A stretch of 64,000 nt of DNA from Myoxocephalus aenaeus (taxonomy: Eukaryota; Chordata; Actinopteri; Perciformes; Cottidae), in NCBI GenBank assembly GCA_038501785.1, contig JBAMJR010000013.1, forward strand, positions 6,039,501 through 6,103,500, written 5' to 3'. The notes under the pieces were generated by a model. The model was not told where the DNA came from and searched no databases. It was given only the letters and a program-made list of their open reading frames with translations. This document shows, one piece after another, positions 1 to 27,216 of this stretch. The position numbers and the translations under genes are program-made. Within the stretch, counting starts at the first letter, position 1. Each line of letters begins with the position of its first letter.

Positions 1-261
1 GTTATAGAGCTGCGAACGTTACCTGTAGACCCGTTAACAACGCAATGCGTCAACGTCAGCTGCTTGACGTTAACGCACCTGTTATTTCGTCTAATTTACC
101 CATCACTATTAAACAATTGCAGTGTGTCTCCACTCCAGTGGTTATCAGCAGAGACACAGTAACTAATACATTTTTAGGATTTATTTTTTAATAATTCTTT
201 AGGATTCGTTTATTTTATTACATTTTTAATAATATTTTTTTCTTAATTTTTTTGGGTTCAG
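1..261. other. Upstream intron of kansl1l
   Basis: AT-rich, no coding signal. It ends in a T-rich tract and a CAG at 259-261, which looks like the acceptor of the first coding exon. Vertebrate KANSL1 genes have a non-coding first exon, so the promoter is probably left of the window. An imperfect inverted repeat with two TGACGT cores lies at 46-77. Confidence 0.55.
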
Positions 262-319
262 GTGGTTTAAGGTCCAGACTGTGAACTTTGCTGCCTTGGC
301 TACTTTGACCGTCAGGGGT

Positions 320-14411
<14,092 letters not shown>

Positions 14412-14567
14412 GACAGCAGTGCCTTTTTTATTGTTTTTAAATGTGAGTTGATAAATACATTGAATTCTTAAATTGTTGATTCATTTGGAAAATTTGGACT
14501 AAATCATGTTCTTTTATAAGTATGTTGTAATATTAATAATACACATTGTATATATTAAAATGATTAT

Positions 14568-14573
14568 AATAAA
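14568..14573 (+). terminator. Candidate poly(A) signal of kansl1l
   Basis: First AATAAA after the stop codon, in a strongly AT-rich 3' UTR (from 14412). Cleavage would be expected 10-30 bases later. Confidence 0.55.
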
Positions 14574-14599
14574 TCATATACGACATTATTACTAAAACA

Positions 14600-16974
14600 A
14601 TTAACAAATGTAGTAATTTTGTCATTTGTTCCTTCTCATAAATCAGTTTAGTAAATAATTTTGTTTGTCATTCATTTCGTAATTTATTTTGTCATTTATT
14701 TAGTTTTCTGTGCATTCCTTTACTGTATATGTCCAATTAGTAATTCATAGCACATACATATGCATTTATTTGTTAATGGATTTGTTATATTTATATTTAT
14801 CAAATTAATTCATTGTTGTTTTTGCTCTCCAGATCTCCTGATGCCTGGGACCACGAGGATAAAATGAACTGTGGGAACCTTAATTGGGATACTTAGTACA
14901 TTCCAGAACAGTGATTTGATGTTATTTGCTTAATGCTTTAAAGCAAACGTGTTTTGTATGTGTACTTTGTGAGTATTGTAGCATAACTACTGTAGCTTCT
15001 GCTACACTTTCAGGTTTTAATGTATAAAAGGTACTGTATGTAAAGAGATGTGTACCAGCACAACCCCACTGTAGTCTCAGGTTTATATACTGTACGTAGT
15101 TGACACTTACTATTTATTTTCACAATTGTCTTAAAAAGTCAGTATATGAAGACTTTAGCACATACACATATTTATGTAACTTTTACTTGATTTACATGTG
15201 CTTTTTGACTTCATGTACTTTTTATGTGTTGATGCTGTCATATGGTATATATTTTATATAAAAGTTGTTAGTAAACATTTTCCAGCCAGAACCTTTTGTA
15301 GAGTCTTCTTGTGGGTGATTCAAATGGTAACCAGCACAGGGATGAGGGTGGGGAAAGAGGAGAAGAAACCTCAAAGAAGAAGAAAAAAAAAAGTCAAAAA
15401 GCTACGCTACATCTCATAGCGTGTGAAAGTTGAGAATTTCAGCTTGAGGCAGACATGTAAGAATGAAAAAGAGTTATATAGTTATGACATGCATGCATGT
15501 ATGAGCACAGGTCAAGCCGTAGAACATTTCATTCCATAACAGTTCCTACTGTTCGTACTTTAGGTGCATTTAGACATGCAGCAATTTGAAAAATTTACAC
15601 ATTAATTTAAGTAAAGCATCTGATCATTCAGAATCCTGGTGGTTTATTATTTCAGTCACGTGTAATATATCTGCCAAGTGTACTTTACATGTCATTGATG
15701 CAAGATAGTACTAGAAGGACACACTAATGTGAGGTCATTTCAGGGATTTGGGTGATTAACATTTATGGAGGTCACATCTTTTTAGGGCCACAGTCTCAGA
15801 GAAACAGCTTGTACTTTGATGCCATATGCATAACCTCTTCTTATAATATCCTTCACATCTACCAGGGGGCCTAATGGGCAGATGGTGGTCAAGGTCATCC
15901 CTCTCATCTTCATGCATGTGTGCCAGTTGCTTTATAGCAGGGATGAGAGGCCCAGAGTTAGAAACTCAACCACATGATAAGCATTTACAGATTGTAATGA
16001 TCTTATTTCAAGTTGGTAGGAGTAAATGGGATTTGGCTGATAATCAAGTTTTCTACTTCCATTGCGACAGATGTCTGCTGAAGAAAATACTTATTTTAAT
16101 TCTGATAAAATGTGTTTCCTGTGTTCTTGGAGAAGCAGCATGTTTAATTAAGCAATATAACAAACAAGCAAGCCTATTACACTCAGGTAGAGCCTTTGGA
16201 GACCACATAAGGGCCATGTTTGCTTAGAAGCCAGTTTAAGTTAACGTTGAAACAGAATCCCTCAAACATCTGTTAATGGACCAGGAATTAACATACTAAA
16301 CTGGTGATACATTGTTGGACACAACTATGAAGAGCAGCACTTTTGATGCATAGCATATCTCCATGCTTGTAACTACAGCAGTTTCACTCCGGAGGGTGCT
16401 CTTGCATATCAACAACCTGGCATTGGAAGGCGCATCATGTAATGTGACAACATAATTACGACAATACTGTAATATAATTCATTATATATACCTAGTGTTA
16501 AATCATTTTACTGCGGTACATTTTGATTTTTGAAATGAATGCTTCCCCATCTGTCCATGTACAACCTTTACAATTTAAATCAAGAAAGTCTTCATCTCAA
16601 TCCCATTTAGGGACTATTTCTTTGTGAGACAGCAGTTCCAATGAAAACTGATCTCAGGTCTGATTAACGTTATCCAGAGTTTTGCTGGAAAAACAGGCTC
16701 CTACATTATTCGAGCAGTAGCCTATGCACACAATCCTGTTATTCTCAAACTCAACATATACAATCTGAGTTTTTGATAAATAGCTACTATAATGGTGAGT
16801 AATGTCGATACGTTAAAATTGTGTTGTAACGTTCAACATTAGTGTGGGGTCTCCGGCCTATTCATTAATATACTTGCATACTACACCCAGTGTTACTTCT
16901 TTTGATATAATTGCATTCGGTGTCAATTCTTTGGCTTGACTTTTAACCTGTAAACACATTTTCATACATAATAG
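14600..16974. other. Intergenic, AT-rich
   Basis: No convincing gene. At 14831-14896 an acceptor-like CAG is followed by 20 open codons and a stop, discussed as a possible alternative 3' exon. Otherwise nothing recognised. Confidence 0.6.
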
Positions 16975-17165
16975 CTACCACTAGGGGCGCTATTTAAACC
17001 TAGTTTTCTCACAGCCGCAAAAGAGGTTGGAGTTGGTTTAGCTAGCTCGCTAACATGTGTATGCTGACGTTAAACCAGGCTAACGGCTCATACACAGATC
17101 AATTTATAACTGTTTATGGTCCAAAATGAAATGTTTATGAAGCACGTGGTGCCCATTGAAACGTT

Positions 17166-17259
17166 ATGGCTTACTGTTCTGTATTGTCTGAACAGGACCA
17201 GCATGTTCACCATCTGGATCAGGCTGCAGATAAGTTAGCTCGCTGGCTTTCTTGCCATG
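17166..17259 (+). other. Candidate first coding exon, unidentified
   Basis: ATG at 17166 opens 31 codons ending at a consensus donor (CATG|GTGAGT). The peptide begins MAYCSVLSEQD and ends ARWLSCH. I do not recognise it and found no phase-compatible continuation. It may be an untranslated leader or chance. Confidence 0.2.
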
Positions 17260-17432
17260 GTGAGTATAGCTAGTTTTACATGTAGGTTACATTACCACTG
17301 CATTTAATTTGTTCTCCAAATTAAATTGAGTGTCACGCACACAGCGTTTTTATATTCAGTCTCTTATCTCCAGAAAAACGGGTGGAGCACAACACCGTAA
17401 TTACTGGAGCACAGTGATGGAAAAAAAAAAAA

Positions 17433-17533
17433 AGTCCCGGCGCGACTAGCACCGTCATTACGGTACATGTAGGCTGCGGAGCCTCTGTGTCCGATAGACC
17501 CGGAGTTGCACTGACAGACACGGCACCGAACAG
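17433..17533 (+). other. Candidate untranslated first exon
   Basis: GC-rich, CpG-dense segment ending in ACAG|GTAAAA at 17533. The 5' limit is not visible. It could be a leader exon of map2. Confidence 0.25.
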
Positions 17534-19519
17534 GTAAAAAACAACAACCCAAAAGGTCTTCTTTATTTCTATAACAGATTGATGATGCAAGAGAATGTGT
17601 ATGAATGTGCAATGACTCGACTAAAGACTGTGACATTGACTGCCTGGTCAGTCCATGACGGACAGTGCATGACCATTTCAGCAAAGCGTTGGAGCTGAAA
17701 CGATGAGGTGCCCCGCTGGAGAAAGGGCGCATTGTTCTTCTTCAGTAGAGCTGAGTCCTGCTTCTTGTGAGTCGGTTCTGTCTCAACTCTTGTTTTCTGG
17801 CCGGCTTTAAATGAGCAATGTGGCAGGATTTAAATCTGATAGGAAATTTGCAGCCGAGCAACAGATCTAGGAACCAAATCTCGGACATAGGTAAGCCACA
17901 TTGATTGCCTGCGGGCTCTTTATTGGTCCAATTATGCAGTTGAATGCTGGTTTTGCGGACGTGTTGAATGGATACTGTCTGCATTGTGCCACATGGAGCC
18001 TCTCTACCTATTGCGGTCACTGCGCGGACTTGCCTTGCTGCGGTAGCCAGGTTTATAGTGCGCCTATAATGCATTATATTATAGGAAGCTATAACATGAG
18101 GTCACTGTGGGGGGAAGAAAAGAAAAAAAACATTGAGAACGTGGCTTTATGGAAATGTAATCGTGATTTATAATCTGAACAACGCTGCCTAATGACTTGT
18201 GACAGAACGGTGCAAAAATATAGGTGCTGAGTCATATTGCCGGGCTGCTCCCTCTCTCTGATTGATGACACAATGTAAAGCCTAATAAACCTTTATTGTC
18301 GTCATTACTATAGGGATTAATGTGAAACATTCACATTTTTGTTATTTATATATATATGTGTGGTTTGGGGTGATTTGAATCAAGTGTGAAAGCTGGTTGC
18401 ATTCAGACACTGATCTCTGCGTTGAACCCCTGCTTCCTAAGAATCACAGCATCTCAGGAAGCAGTCTGGGTTGTTACACCTCAGAGATCGTTTACCTCAT
18501 CCTGAATGGATATTAAATAGTGAATTTAAACATGATCGATGTCTTGTTTCAGTGCATGCAGGTTTCAGTTCCATCTCATTTACATAAAGGGGCTGGCTAT
18601 TGATTTTCCCTTTGTCACATCCACTTGCCTACAGTGTGCAGATACATTTAAATGCCTGGTGCGTCCAGGATGAGGCTGGGGTGCATTGAGTCATGAACGG
18701 TGAGACAAGCAGCTCGGAGCTCCTCCTCGTTGAGGGAGTGGGCTCATACTCCTTGAAGGCCAGGTCGGTCATTTATCGATATCTAACATTAGGTCATCTT
18801 TTTGCCTGTAAATGTTGCGCACAGGAGCAGATTCTGCTCGTGATCGATCCCTTTGGCTATTACATTCTTCTAGCACAACTGAGGAAGGACACAACCAAAC
18901 AATCCGTAGATTACAGCAGCATCTTGTCTTAGCAACTCTATGATTGTCTATGTGTGTATTTGCATGCTACTGAAAAAAAACCTTTATTAGCACTGAATAC
19001 TTAATATAGATTTTGTGAAACTTAGTGTAAGTGACAAGGTCGGCTGAGTTTACTGATTTGTGTTTGGGTAAAGCCTCAGAGGGGAAGTGGACCTCTGAGA
19101 TGGGAGGTGCTTGCCCGTCTTTACAATGACTTGCCTGTTCTTTACCAGAGAGTACCAGAACCTCATTCTGAAACTCCCTGTGGCAGCACATAGTAGACAC
19201 CGTAAATTGATTTGGGGAACTTATTGGATAGCGAGTGAATATTCATTAAGTATTCATCAGGTGCAAAGACATCAGCTGGAAGTTTAGACGTCAAGGTGAT
19301 GCATGGGTGGTCCATACCTGAGCTAATGAATCAGTGCCTGTGTTGTGTGCGGTCAAATACGTTGGAAGTTGGATACTTATCTGACTGTCAGTCAGATATC
19401 AGAGCGAGGAATCAGAAGATGAACCAGAGCGTTGATGGTTTTCTTATGAGGGAAGGTCTTTTTCATGGACTTTCTTTGCTCCTAATGTTTGCTGCAATAC
19501 CAATTTATCAACTTGTACA

Positions 19520-19520
<1 letters not shown>

Positions 19521-19574
<54 letters not shown>

Positions 19575-19607
19575 CATACATACATACATACATACATACA
19601 TACATAC
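19521..19607. repeat. (GATA)n / (CATA)n compound microsatellite
   Basis: About 13 GATA units followed by about 8 CATA units, directly abutting the hAT-like fragment that begins at 19608. Confidence 0.97.
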
Positions 19608-19700
19608 TAGGGCTGTCAAAATTGCTAAAAAATGACGTTTGAATATTCCCTTTAAAAAAACACATATATTCGAACATATTCGAATATATGTGTAAATACA
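19608..19700 (+). mobile_element. hAT-like MITE fragment (end sequence)
   Basis: TAGGGCTGTCAAAATTGC followed by repeated TTCGAA/ATTCGAAT motifs resembles the end of a common non-autonomous hAT element in fish genomes. Identified from memory; the other end is not evident. Confidence 0.4.
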
Positions 19701-20410
19701 AAAACAGAATGTGACTGTTGCTAGATACTCACCTCAGTGAAAACATTAGATTGAAAATTGAAAAAAAAAAATGATTATAGATTTGGCAATCACCAACCAC
19801 ATTGCTGAGATATGGGAAAGACAAACATAGAAAGAGACAGTAAAGACCATGAGAAGGTGTGTTCACCTTCAAGGCCACTTAATTGTCCACGGCACTGAAG
19901 CTCTAGTGTAGATGTACGTACAGTATATCCATAGATAATGGATAGTTTGGGTCATAAATGTTACATTCAGCTCCTGATAACATTGTTTGGACTATTGGTT
20001 TACTTTGGCTGTTTTGTCTGATAGATAGCTATACCTATCTCATGAATTACATTTACAGTATTTGTAAAATGTGGTAGGATTGAGTGGATTAACTGTAATA
20101 TATGACCAGTAAAATATGACTTGACAGGCATCTAAAGGAAACAATCACTAAATGTATTATGTTCATGGTCTTCAGTGCAGTCGGCGGTCAGTGAGCAGTC
20201 CAGGCAGAGGTGCCAGCGAGGTGAGGTAGCGCTGCAGCAGGACAGGTCCCAGTGTGGCGCCAAATGCTGTAGGTCAGCTTTACATAAGCCCAGTGTGTCA
20301 GTGAGACGACCTAATCCTGATTCCTACAAAGATACTTAGTCAGCCGAGCTCACGCACTTAAAAATACACAAACGGGCACATTCAATGATTGACGTAGACT
20401 TTGTGTACGG

Positions 20411-20412
<2 letters not shown>

Positions 20413-20461
<49 letters not shown>
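20413..20461. repeat. (GT)n microsatellite
   Basis: Pure GT array of about 24 units. Confidence 0.97.
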
Positions 20462-20462
<1 letters not shown>

Positions 20463-22262
20463 GTGTGTTAGTGTTAGTGTTAGAGAGAGGGGGACAAGAA
20501 ATATAGGAAAGCTCTTTGTATGAAAGAAGAGAGACAGTGGGCGCTTTGGCAGTCGCACCAACACTCACTCAAACCCAGCCTGTCTGCCAGCGAGCTGCCA
20601 ATCTCTCCCCTCTCTCTCTGCCGAGGTGAAGCACTCCAGGTTGTTGGAAGATTAGCCTGTTGGTCAACATGCTCATGAAGAAGGGAGAGGTTGCTCCTAT
20701 GCTTTATGTTTCCTATATTAGATAACACTTAGGTGTCAAGTAGGGAGGGCTGCAATTCACTATTATTTCCGTTTACCAATTAATCTGCTGATCGCTGTCT
20801 TTTAGCAATCTATTAATTATATTTCTAAATTAGAATGAGAATCACCTTAATTAGCCACGTACGTGTGCACATAAAAGGAGTTTGACGCCATTTTCTTGCA
20901 TCTTACTTGATGTACCTACACAGGAATATAAATAACAGCTGGGACCAAGGAGAGCAAAGCTACGCAAAAGAAGTTTAAGAATAGACACCCAATTGTATAC
21001 ATAAATATTTAAAAAAAAAGCAACAATGGCCGACAATACAATAAGAAAAAAAACATCTTCTTATAAATCAGGTGTTGACAGTGTTGTGTACTGTAATTTG
21101 TAAACCACACAAAAAGTAAAAATAATAATACTTATAATTCATATTTACTTAAGATATTTTAGTTGACTCAAACCTAAACCAGTGTGTCACCCCTTTGAGG
21201 GGAAACCCCCGACTCCAAACAGGAGTGTTTGTTTTGAGATCGGGTGAGAGAGGTGCAACGTAGCAGACGATCAGTACAGAAATAACTCACGCACTGTAAC
21301 CGAATGTGGCTCTTTCATTTGTTTGAGAAGTGATTTTTTTTTTTAAAGCCGCACGCGTATGGAGTTTTGTGTTGAACATGCTCTGTTGACAGTATTGATT
21401 TTCACTTCAAAAATGTTAATAACAGTTTACTGATTGCTTCGAGTCATCGAGTGACTGAAAACTGCCTTGACACCAGTAGTGAGATCCAGGATTAACGTGC
21501 TTATCTTTGCACTTGAAGTTGACCTGCCCTCTTTTCAAGGGTAGGGACAGTAAATAAAACAACAAGGTAGAATGCAGGGACCATAAACAACCAGCATGTT
21601 GTTTATATAGTGCTTGGCATTGTACATTAGCTGGCTGCTTGTATTCAGTTTTTCAGTAGAGGGCAGATGTCCAAGGATACTACATGGCAACAAATGAATG
21701 TCTCCACCCAACATAAGGCCAGGATTTTAGGAGTGTGTATTTAAGATTATGTCTAAAATGCACTTGTGGTATTGACATCTGTAGCTTTCTTTTTCAGTCA
21801 GTGTCCGTTACTAAGGGAAAACCATCAGCTGGTAGCGTCAGTGTCTGTGTTCCAGGGCTCTTCAGCAGACAGCTGTTTTAGTATGAGAAAAGATACACGC
21901 ATTTGTGGAGTCTGTCTTAGTGGGGGTCAGATATGATGGATTCAAGAAAGATATGATGGATTCAGATGTGATGGATGTTTTTGAGAAACCCACAATCCGC
22001 AACCCAGTATTTTCATTGAATAGAGAACCTTTTAAATGGTCATGTTTTACCTTTTGAGACTCCGATTTTAGTGCTTTCACCATCATCCCATGTTCATAAA
22101 ATGAAAATCTAACAATTTGTTCCATCGTCAAAGAAAATAAAGTGGTAATCCTAGATCATCCTAAAATGCTGATGGACTGCATAATGCTGACCTCAGTAGT
22201 TCTGTCAGGGAGCGGGCCATCACATTGACAAGTTGAAGCTCAGTAACTTCCATTTTTGGCAG
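20462..22262. other. Intergenic
   Basis: No gene or recognised transposon. A short imperfect tandem (ATATGATGGATTCA) occurs at 21930-21965. Confidence 0.55.
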
Positions 22263-22371
22263 TGGTTCAGGAGCGGCATGGCTCACCTTACCTGACCTGC
22301 AGCTGAAGGATATCCACTTGGTCCACTCACATACCTGCTACACAGCACAGGGAAATGAGCAGTCTCTGAAG
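22263..22371 (+). other. Candidate spliced exon (possible map2 leader)
   Basis: 109 bp between CATTTTTGGCAG and a perfect donor AAG|GTAAGT. One frame is open across all 36 codons, but the first ATG gives only MAHLT and a stop. A non-coding leader of map2 or a coding exon of an unknown gene are both possible. Confidence 0.35.
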
Positions 22372-25300
22372 GTAAGTTGGCGTCCAGCTAACTGACCCTT
22401 AGTTTGTGGGAAGCTGAGATCAGTTACGTCAAACCCACTAAAGTCGATCCAATACCCAAACTCTGTCAGCTCCCAGTTCAGGATACACCAAGATCAGTGC
22501 TGTTTAGAGCGGACTGAACCTCCATCATTGATGTCGGTTCAAACAATGTTACTGTACTTACTGTACACTCCCAAGGAATGTAACCTTTATAGTAGTTTGT
22601 TTTTTAGCAGTTGCTATCTTGAAGCCGTAGAGGTTTGTTTGTAATTATACCAGATGTTCTGCTTCAGTTCTCAATGATGTTTCCTTCTCATCAAACTTAG
22701 TCAGTTGCCAGTTAACTAAGGTTTGCTAAAAATAATGCACACAATACAGTCCTGCAACGTCCCGAAGCTCTGGCTCGAGATGTGGCAGGAAATGGGACCG
22801 GAGTAGTCTGTCCATCTGCACATATAGAAGAGGTTAAATAACCATGTTAAGCATAATAATGTTTCATGTCAAATCTCATGCAGAAAAGCCTGTTTAATGA
22901 ACCTAAAATGTATTGCTTCTCCAGTTAATGTTGTGTTAATTATAAGAAGAAAAACAGCTAACAAACAAAAAAACACTTGTCAGCAGCAATGTAGCAGGCT
23001 GTCAGAGATAACAACAGACCAGCTTTCCATTGCTGGGGGTGTTGGTGGATTCTCTTCCCAAAACACAAGAAGAAGTCATGCACATTTTGAGACAGGACTT
23101 GTTTGAGAAGTGTATGCATTCACACTGCGTGTCACGTAAAGAAAAGCAGCTAATACATAAATAAAAAAACAATTAGAATTTTGAATGGGGAGTTTATTTC
23201 TGGAACCAGTTTGATGTCTAAAGTCTATAGAATATAGCTATTTAAATAGAGCCACATTCGCTGCACCCAACAGTACACGACAAAACAGATAGAGAGCTCA
23301 TAGAAAAATATGTGTGGGCTGAACCCGGAAAAACATAAGGGTGAGTCACAGCTCACCGAACTCCTCTCCTCTCCTCTACTCTGAAGGATGGAGGAGGATG
23401 CATGTGTCTTGTATCGGTTCTTTGGGAATATAATATCATTTAATTTGTTTCATAGACTTGTTTCTTATTGTTGTTTTTTTTCAAATTTATTTTCGAATGC
23501 TGGCATTGTAGCCTGTCACTTCATCCCCAATTAAATGAGCGGAGCATGACAATACCTTCCACTGGCTACAATCCTTGCTGCCGCGATCACGGTGAAGTCT
23601 GGGCGCGACACGATGCACTTCAGTTCCCACCATCTCTCTGAAGACACTCAACTTCACTGCAACGACATTTGGCTGTTAGCGCTGATCTTTGTGAATTGGA
23701 TGTTTTTTGCAACAAAGCTAACGTGTGCTTCATATTTAAAATATGTACAAATAGTACAGGAGCAATCAGCTGCAAAAGCTGAGCTCTCATTTTTTTTTTC
23801 TGAATTTGTTTCAGAAGAGTGGTTTGGCAGAGAAATCCAACTAAACAGTCTGCCAGCTCAGGACATTTTATGGAAATAATTCAACAATACAACCACCATT
23901 TTAATCTCGATAATACAGTAATAACATTATTTAAAAAAAACGTTTACTTGTACTTAAGCACATATTAATTGGGAAGGCAATCAAAATGTTACAATTTATA
24001 AACAATTATGATTAATGGACTCTTACTGACAGCTGGACAACCCTTATCCTTAACAATGGTAGGCCTGATACGAGACCGTATGTGAGCAAACTGATACAGT
24101 ATTGGACAAACCTCTCTGAATGTGTGTGCAGTGCTCATAGTGGGACTCACCTGGCTCATTATCGGAAATCCAAAGACAGCCATCTTCCCACCCAGTGCCC
24201 AAATACTTCCCACCACCCACCACTTCCTCCCACAAGGGTTGAAAAATGAAATAGATATCAGTCATGTATCACGAATATCCCCAAGCCTTCCCTACCTTTT
24301 TTCCTCTTGCATCTCTCCATCAGGAATTCATGCTCTAATGACAGGCGTCACAATCTGATAGCAGCCCACAGCCATAAAAGAGGTTTCTATAACCTACGCT
24401 TACATATATCGCTTTGTCAGGATAAATGCATCTGCATCGCTTTATTGAAATGCTTCAATATTACTGCCCAGGTCCTCTTAGTAGCTCGTCTTGATGTAGC
24501 ACAAAGGTTGATGGCGACGCCCCCTAAGGTCTGCGTTGCAGGACAGACACAGAAGCTGTTGAATGGAAACATATTCGTTTTTCTTCCTCAACAAACGGAG
24601 AAAACAGGCACAGAGCCCTCACATGGAATGGCACCTTTCCGCCTGCATTAACACACATCTTAGATAATGACAATTAATTTCAGTTATAAATGTACCTAAG
24701 AAATGTTAAAAGTTGTTCACGCCAGGGATGGTCAGAGAGGCATTTAGTCCCATTAACAACAAGAGGGTTAGTCAAAGGTCATTACACTCCAGATTAACCC
24801 GAAATGTCAGACGTCTCAGGTGTGAAACAAGCAGCGAGGGTACAACATGTATAGAAAAGGACAAAATGCTGAATCGCCACAGTTGACATTGGATTCTTGT
24901 TTTTTATCGCCTGGCGTGCTGGCTTTCCCAGTTTACCACCATATTGCTGGAAGTGTCACCAGACACTTTGTAAAGTGTGTGATCTGTGGTTCGGAACTTG
25001 TTGCAGATCTGTGGGATTTCAGAGCGTAAAAGCTTACAAGTTAGACACGAGAAAGGAACATGAATTATTCCCTCATTGTTTTGAAGTGTTGCGTTTCATC
25101 TTTTCAGCAGTCGTCTTTGGGGAAGCAAGTCGTCCCTCTTTTAGTTATGTCATAAACACTCATTCCTACGCGCACGCAGACCCACACACAGAACAAACGC
25201 AGGCACACACACACAATAACACACAAGTACTGTACAAATACACAGACGTCTCTTGGTAGTCGATTAGAATAGATGTCAGATGATGTAACTCTTTAATCTG

Positions 25301-26950
25301 GTAGTTTTTTAACCCTTTTGAACGCTGTGTGTCAAGTGTTACTCTACTTTTCTCCTCTTGACAGACCAATCCTATCATGTAACTTCATTGTGACGGTCAC
25401 CAATTCCCACACTATATACCACGGAGCTTTATTTTTGACATATCCACTGTGGCACTTCCAAAGATTATCACACATCCATTATTGTGCGTGTCTGTGTGGG
25501 TGTGGGTGCATGTGTGTGTGTGTGTTTGTGAGTGTGTGCAGTCCTTCTAAAGCAACCTGTGGGTTGGTTCTCCAGGGGGAGGGGAAGCAGCTCTCTTCTT
25601 GTAGACTTTAATCTTTGACCATCGGCTCTTGCTAAACCCTATTTTGATCACACCCTTCCTCACACAACGTACCTCACCTGCGCTGAACTTCCTGTACGGC
25701 CAAACCATGGAAGGTAGAAGAAAGCTGCACTAACCAACCAGCACGGTTGTTAAAACATCGCGCCGATGTTAAAATAGGATTGCTTGGCAGAGGAACGATA
25801 TTATTTGTCCACGTGCCCTAAAACAGAAAAGTGGGTTGAACATTTTAACAAGACATCAAATGAATCAACATCTCAGAGAAAATTCACATTAGGAATTGGA
25901 AGCCGGTCTCCTTCAAAATATCCCCGTCCAAAATGGCAATGAATAAATGGAAAAATAAAGATTAAAGATTTTCATTTTTTTTCCTTGACACAGAAAGGAC
26001 ATGCCTCTGGAAATAAACAGCCTGTTTTGAGAGACTACTTTCATGAAAAGAGGCAGCTTTTCCATTTCCTCCCGTAGTGCCCTTCAGCCAAACAAAGAAC
26101 ATGAACGCATGCATGGGAGGAAGTCTCTGGTGTGTTCGAAGGAAAAAAGTGGTCCCATTGTTCCCATTACTTACCCCACCATCCTGCATGATAAAAAAGA
26201 TCCAATTAAAGTCACTATCCAGACATGCAGTATAACAATTTAAAACGAAACACTAAGTAAAAGGTAAGGGTACTTTGAATCAACTGTTATCCATTAATCC
26301 AGCAATCCAGCAATCCCATCCATTAATTTGGATTAGAGCTTTTAAATGTGTCTAAAGTTGTATTTTGCTCACGTTTAATGACATCCAAACATTAAAATGG
26401 GATGCAACTCTTCTCCCTTGATATCGCTTCATCTCCCTCTGGCTTTAATCTAAATTTGCGTAGTAAAATGTTCCTAAATATAGAATTAGATATACACAAG
26501 AGGTAAAAGGCCTTTATCAGGACATTTTGTGTATAACCCAGTCATCTGCATTTACCGACTTCCTCGTTCACAGTAACTTAATTAAAGCCATAGAAGTTAC
26601 AGAAAGTAAGGGCATTAAAAAAAAAAAACTGCACAAAGAACATTAAATCACCAGGATTAAGAGCTAGTTTATATGTGATTAAGTGTGAGTGGGAACCTAT
26701 GCTGGAGGAATCACAAGATTACACCAGAGGAACAGAGAATGGGATTACTGTCCTGGCAGATCACACACACACTCTCACACACTCTCACACACAATTGCCT
26801 ATTGCAGGAAGGATACGTCTTGGAGGGAATTTGGTGATCGGGAAAAGGTTGGAAAGAGCTAAGCAGAGAAGTGAAGGCAGTTGCTGTTAAATCTGCAAAG
26901 TCCTTTTTAATTTGGTCAGAAATAGTTTGGAACTGCACATGTGTTCTTTC
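22372..26950. other. Intergenic or map2 5' intron
   Basis: AT-rich with an imperfect TG-rich stretch at about 25483-25540. No coding exon recognised. Confidence 0.55.
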
Positions 26951-26954
26951 AGCA

Positions 26955-27216
26955 TTCTCAGTGAAGATGTCATGCAGTACAAGAACAATGACAAGCAAGC
27001 TTCTTCCCACTGGCCGTCACTCTGATGAACAGTTAATCAGACTCTTCCATCTGCACTATCTGCACTTTTTTGACTACTGTCTTTAATGTCTTTTTTATAT
27101 TTATCTTGTTTACTGTATATTGTGTGTGTATAAGTACGAAGAACAAAGTGAAACCCGAGTCAAATTCCATGTATGTGCAAACTTACATGGCCATTAAAGC
27201 TGATTCTGATTCTGAA
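26955..27216 (+). mobile_element. L2/CR1-like LINE, 3' end fragment
   Basis: AGCTTCTTCCCACTGGCCGT followed by CACTCTGATGAACA is the conserved 3' end of a fish L2/CR1-like LINE ORF2. It is followed by the 3' UTR, CATTAAAGC and a TGATTCTGATTCTGA tail. Strongly 5'-truncated. Confidence 0.65.

Larger units (their letters stand above)
16975..18070 (+). promoter_or_regulatory. CpG-enriched patch, candidate promoter
   Basis: CpG dinucleotides are clustered against a CpG-poor background, about ten in 17433-17530 alone, and more at 17985-18065. Two donor-ended exon candidates lie inside (17166-17259 and one ending 17533). It is upstream of map2 and on its strand side, so it may be a distal map2 promoter. 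This is inference without transcript support. Confidence 0.35.
18071..20412. other. Intergenic
   Basis: AT-rich. It holds the GATA array and hAT-like fragment. A small donor-like context at 20214 (GCGAG|GTGAGG) has no supporting evidence. Confidence 0.55.

Noticed and set aside
281..319. Extension of the kansl1l frame upstream of ATG 320
   Set aside because: The upstream codon is GTG, not ATG, in this eukaryotic gene, and MAPALT at 320 matches the family start.
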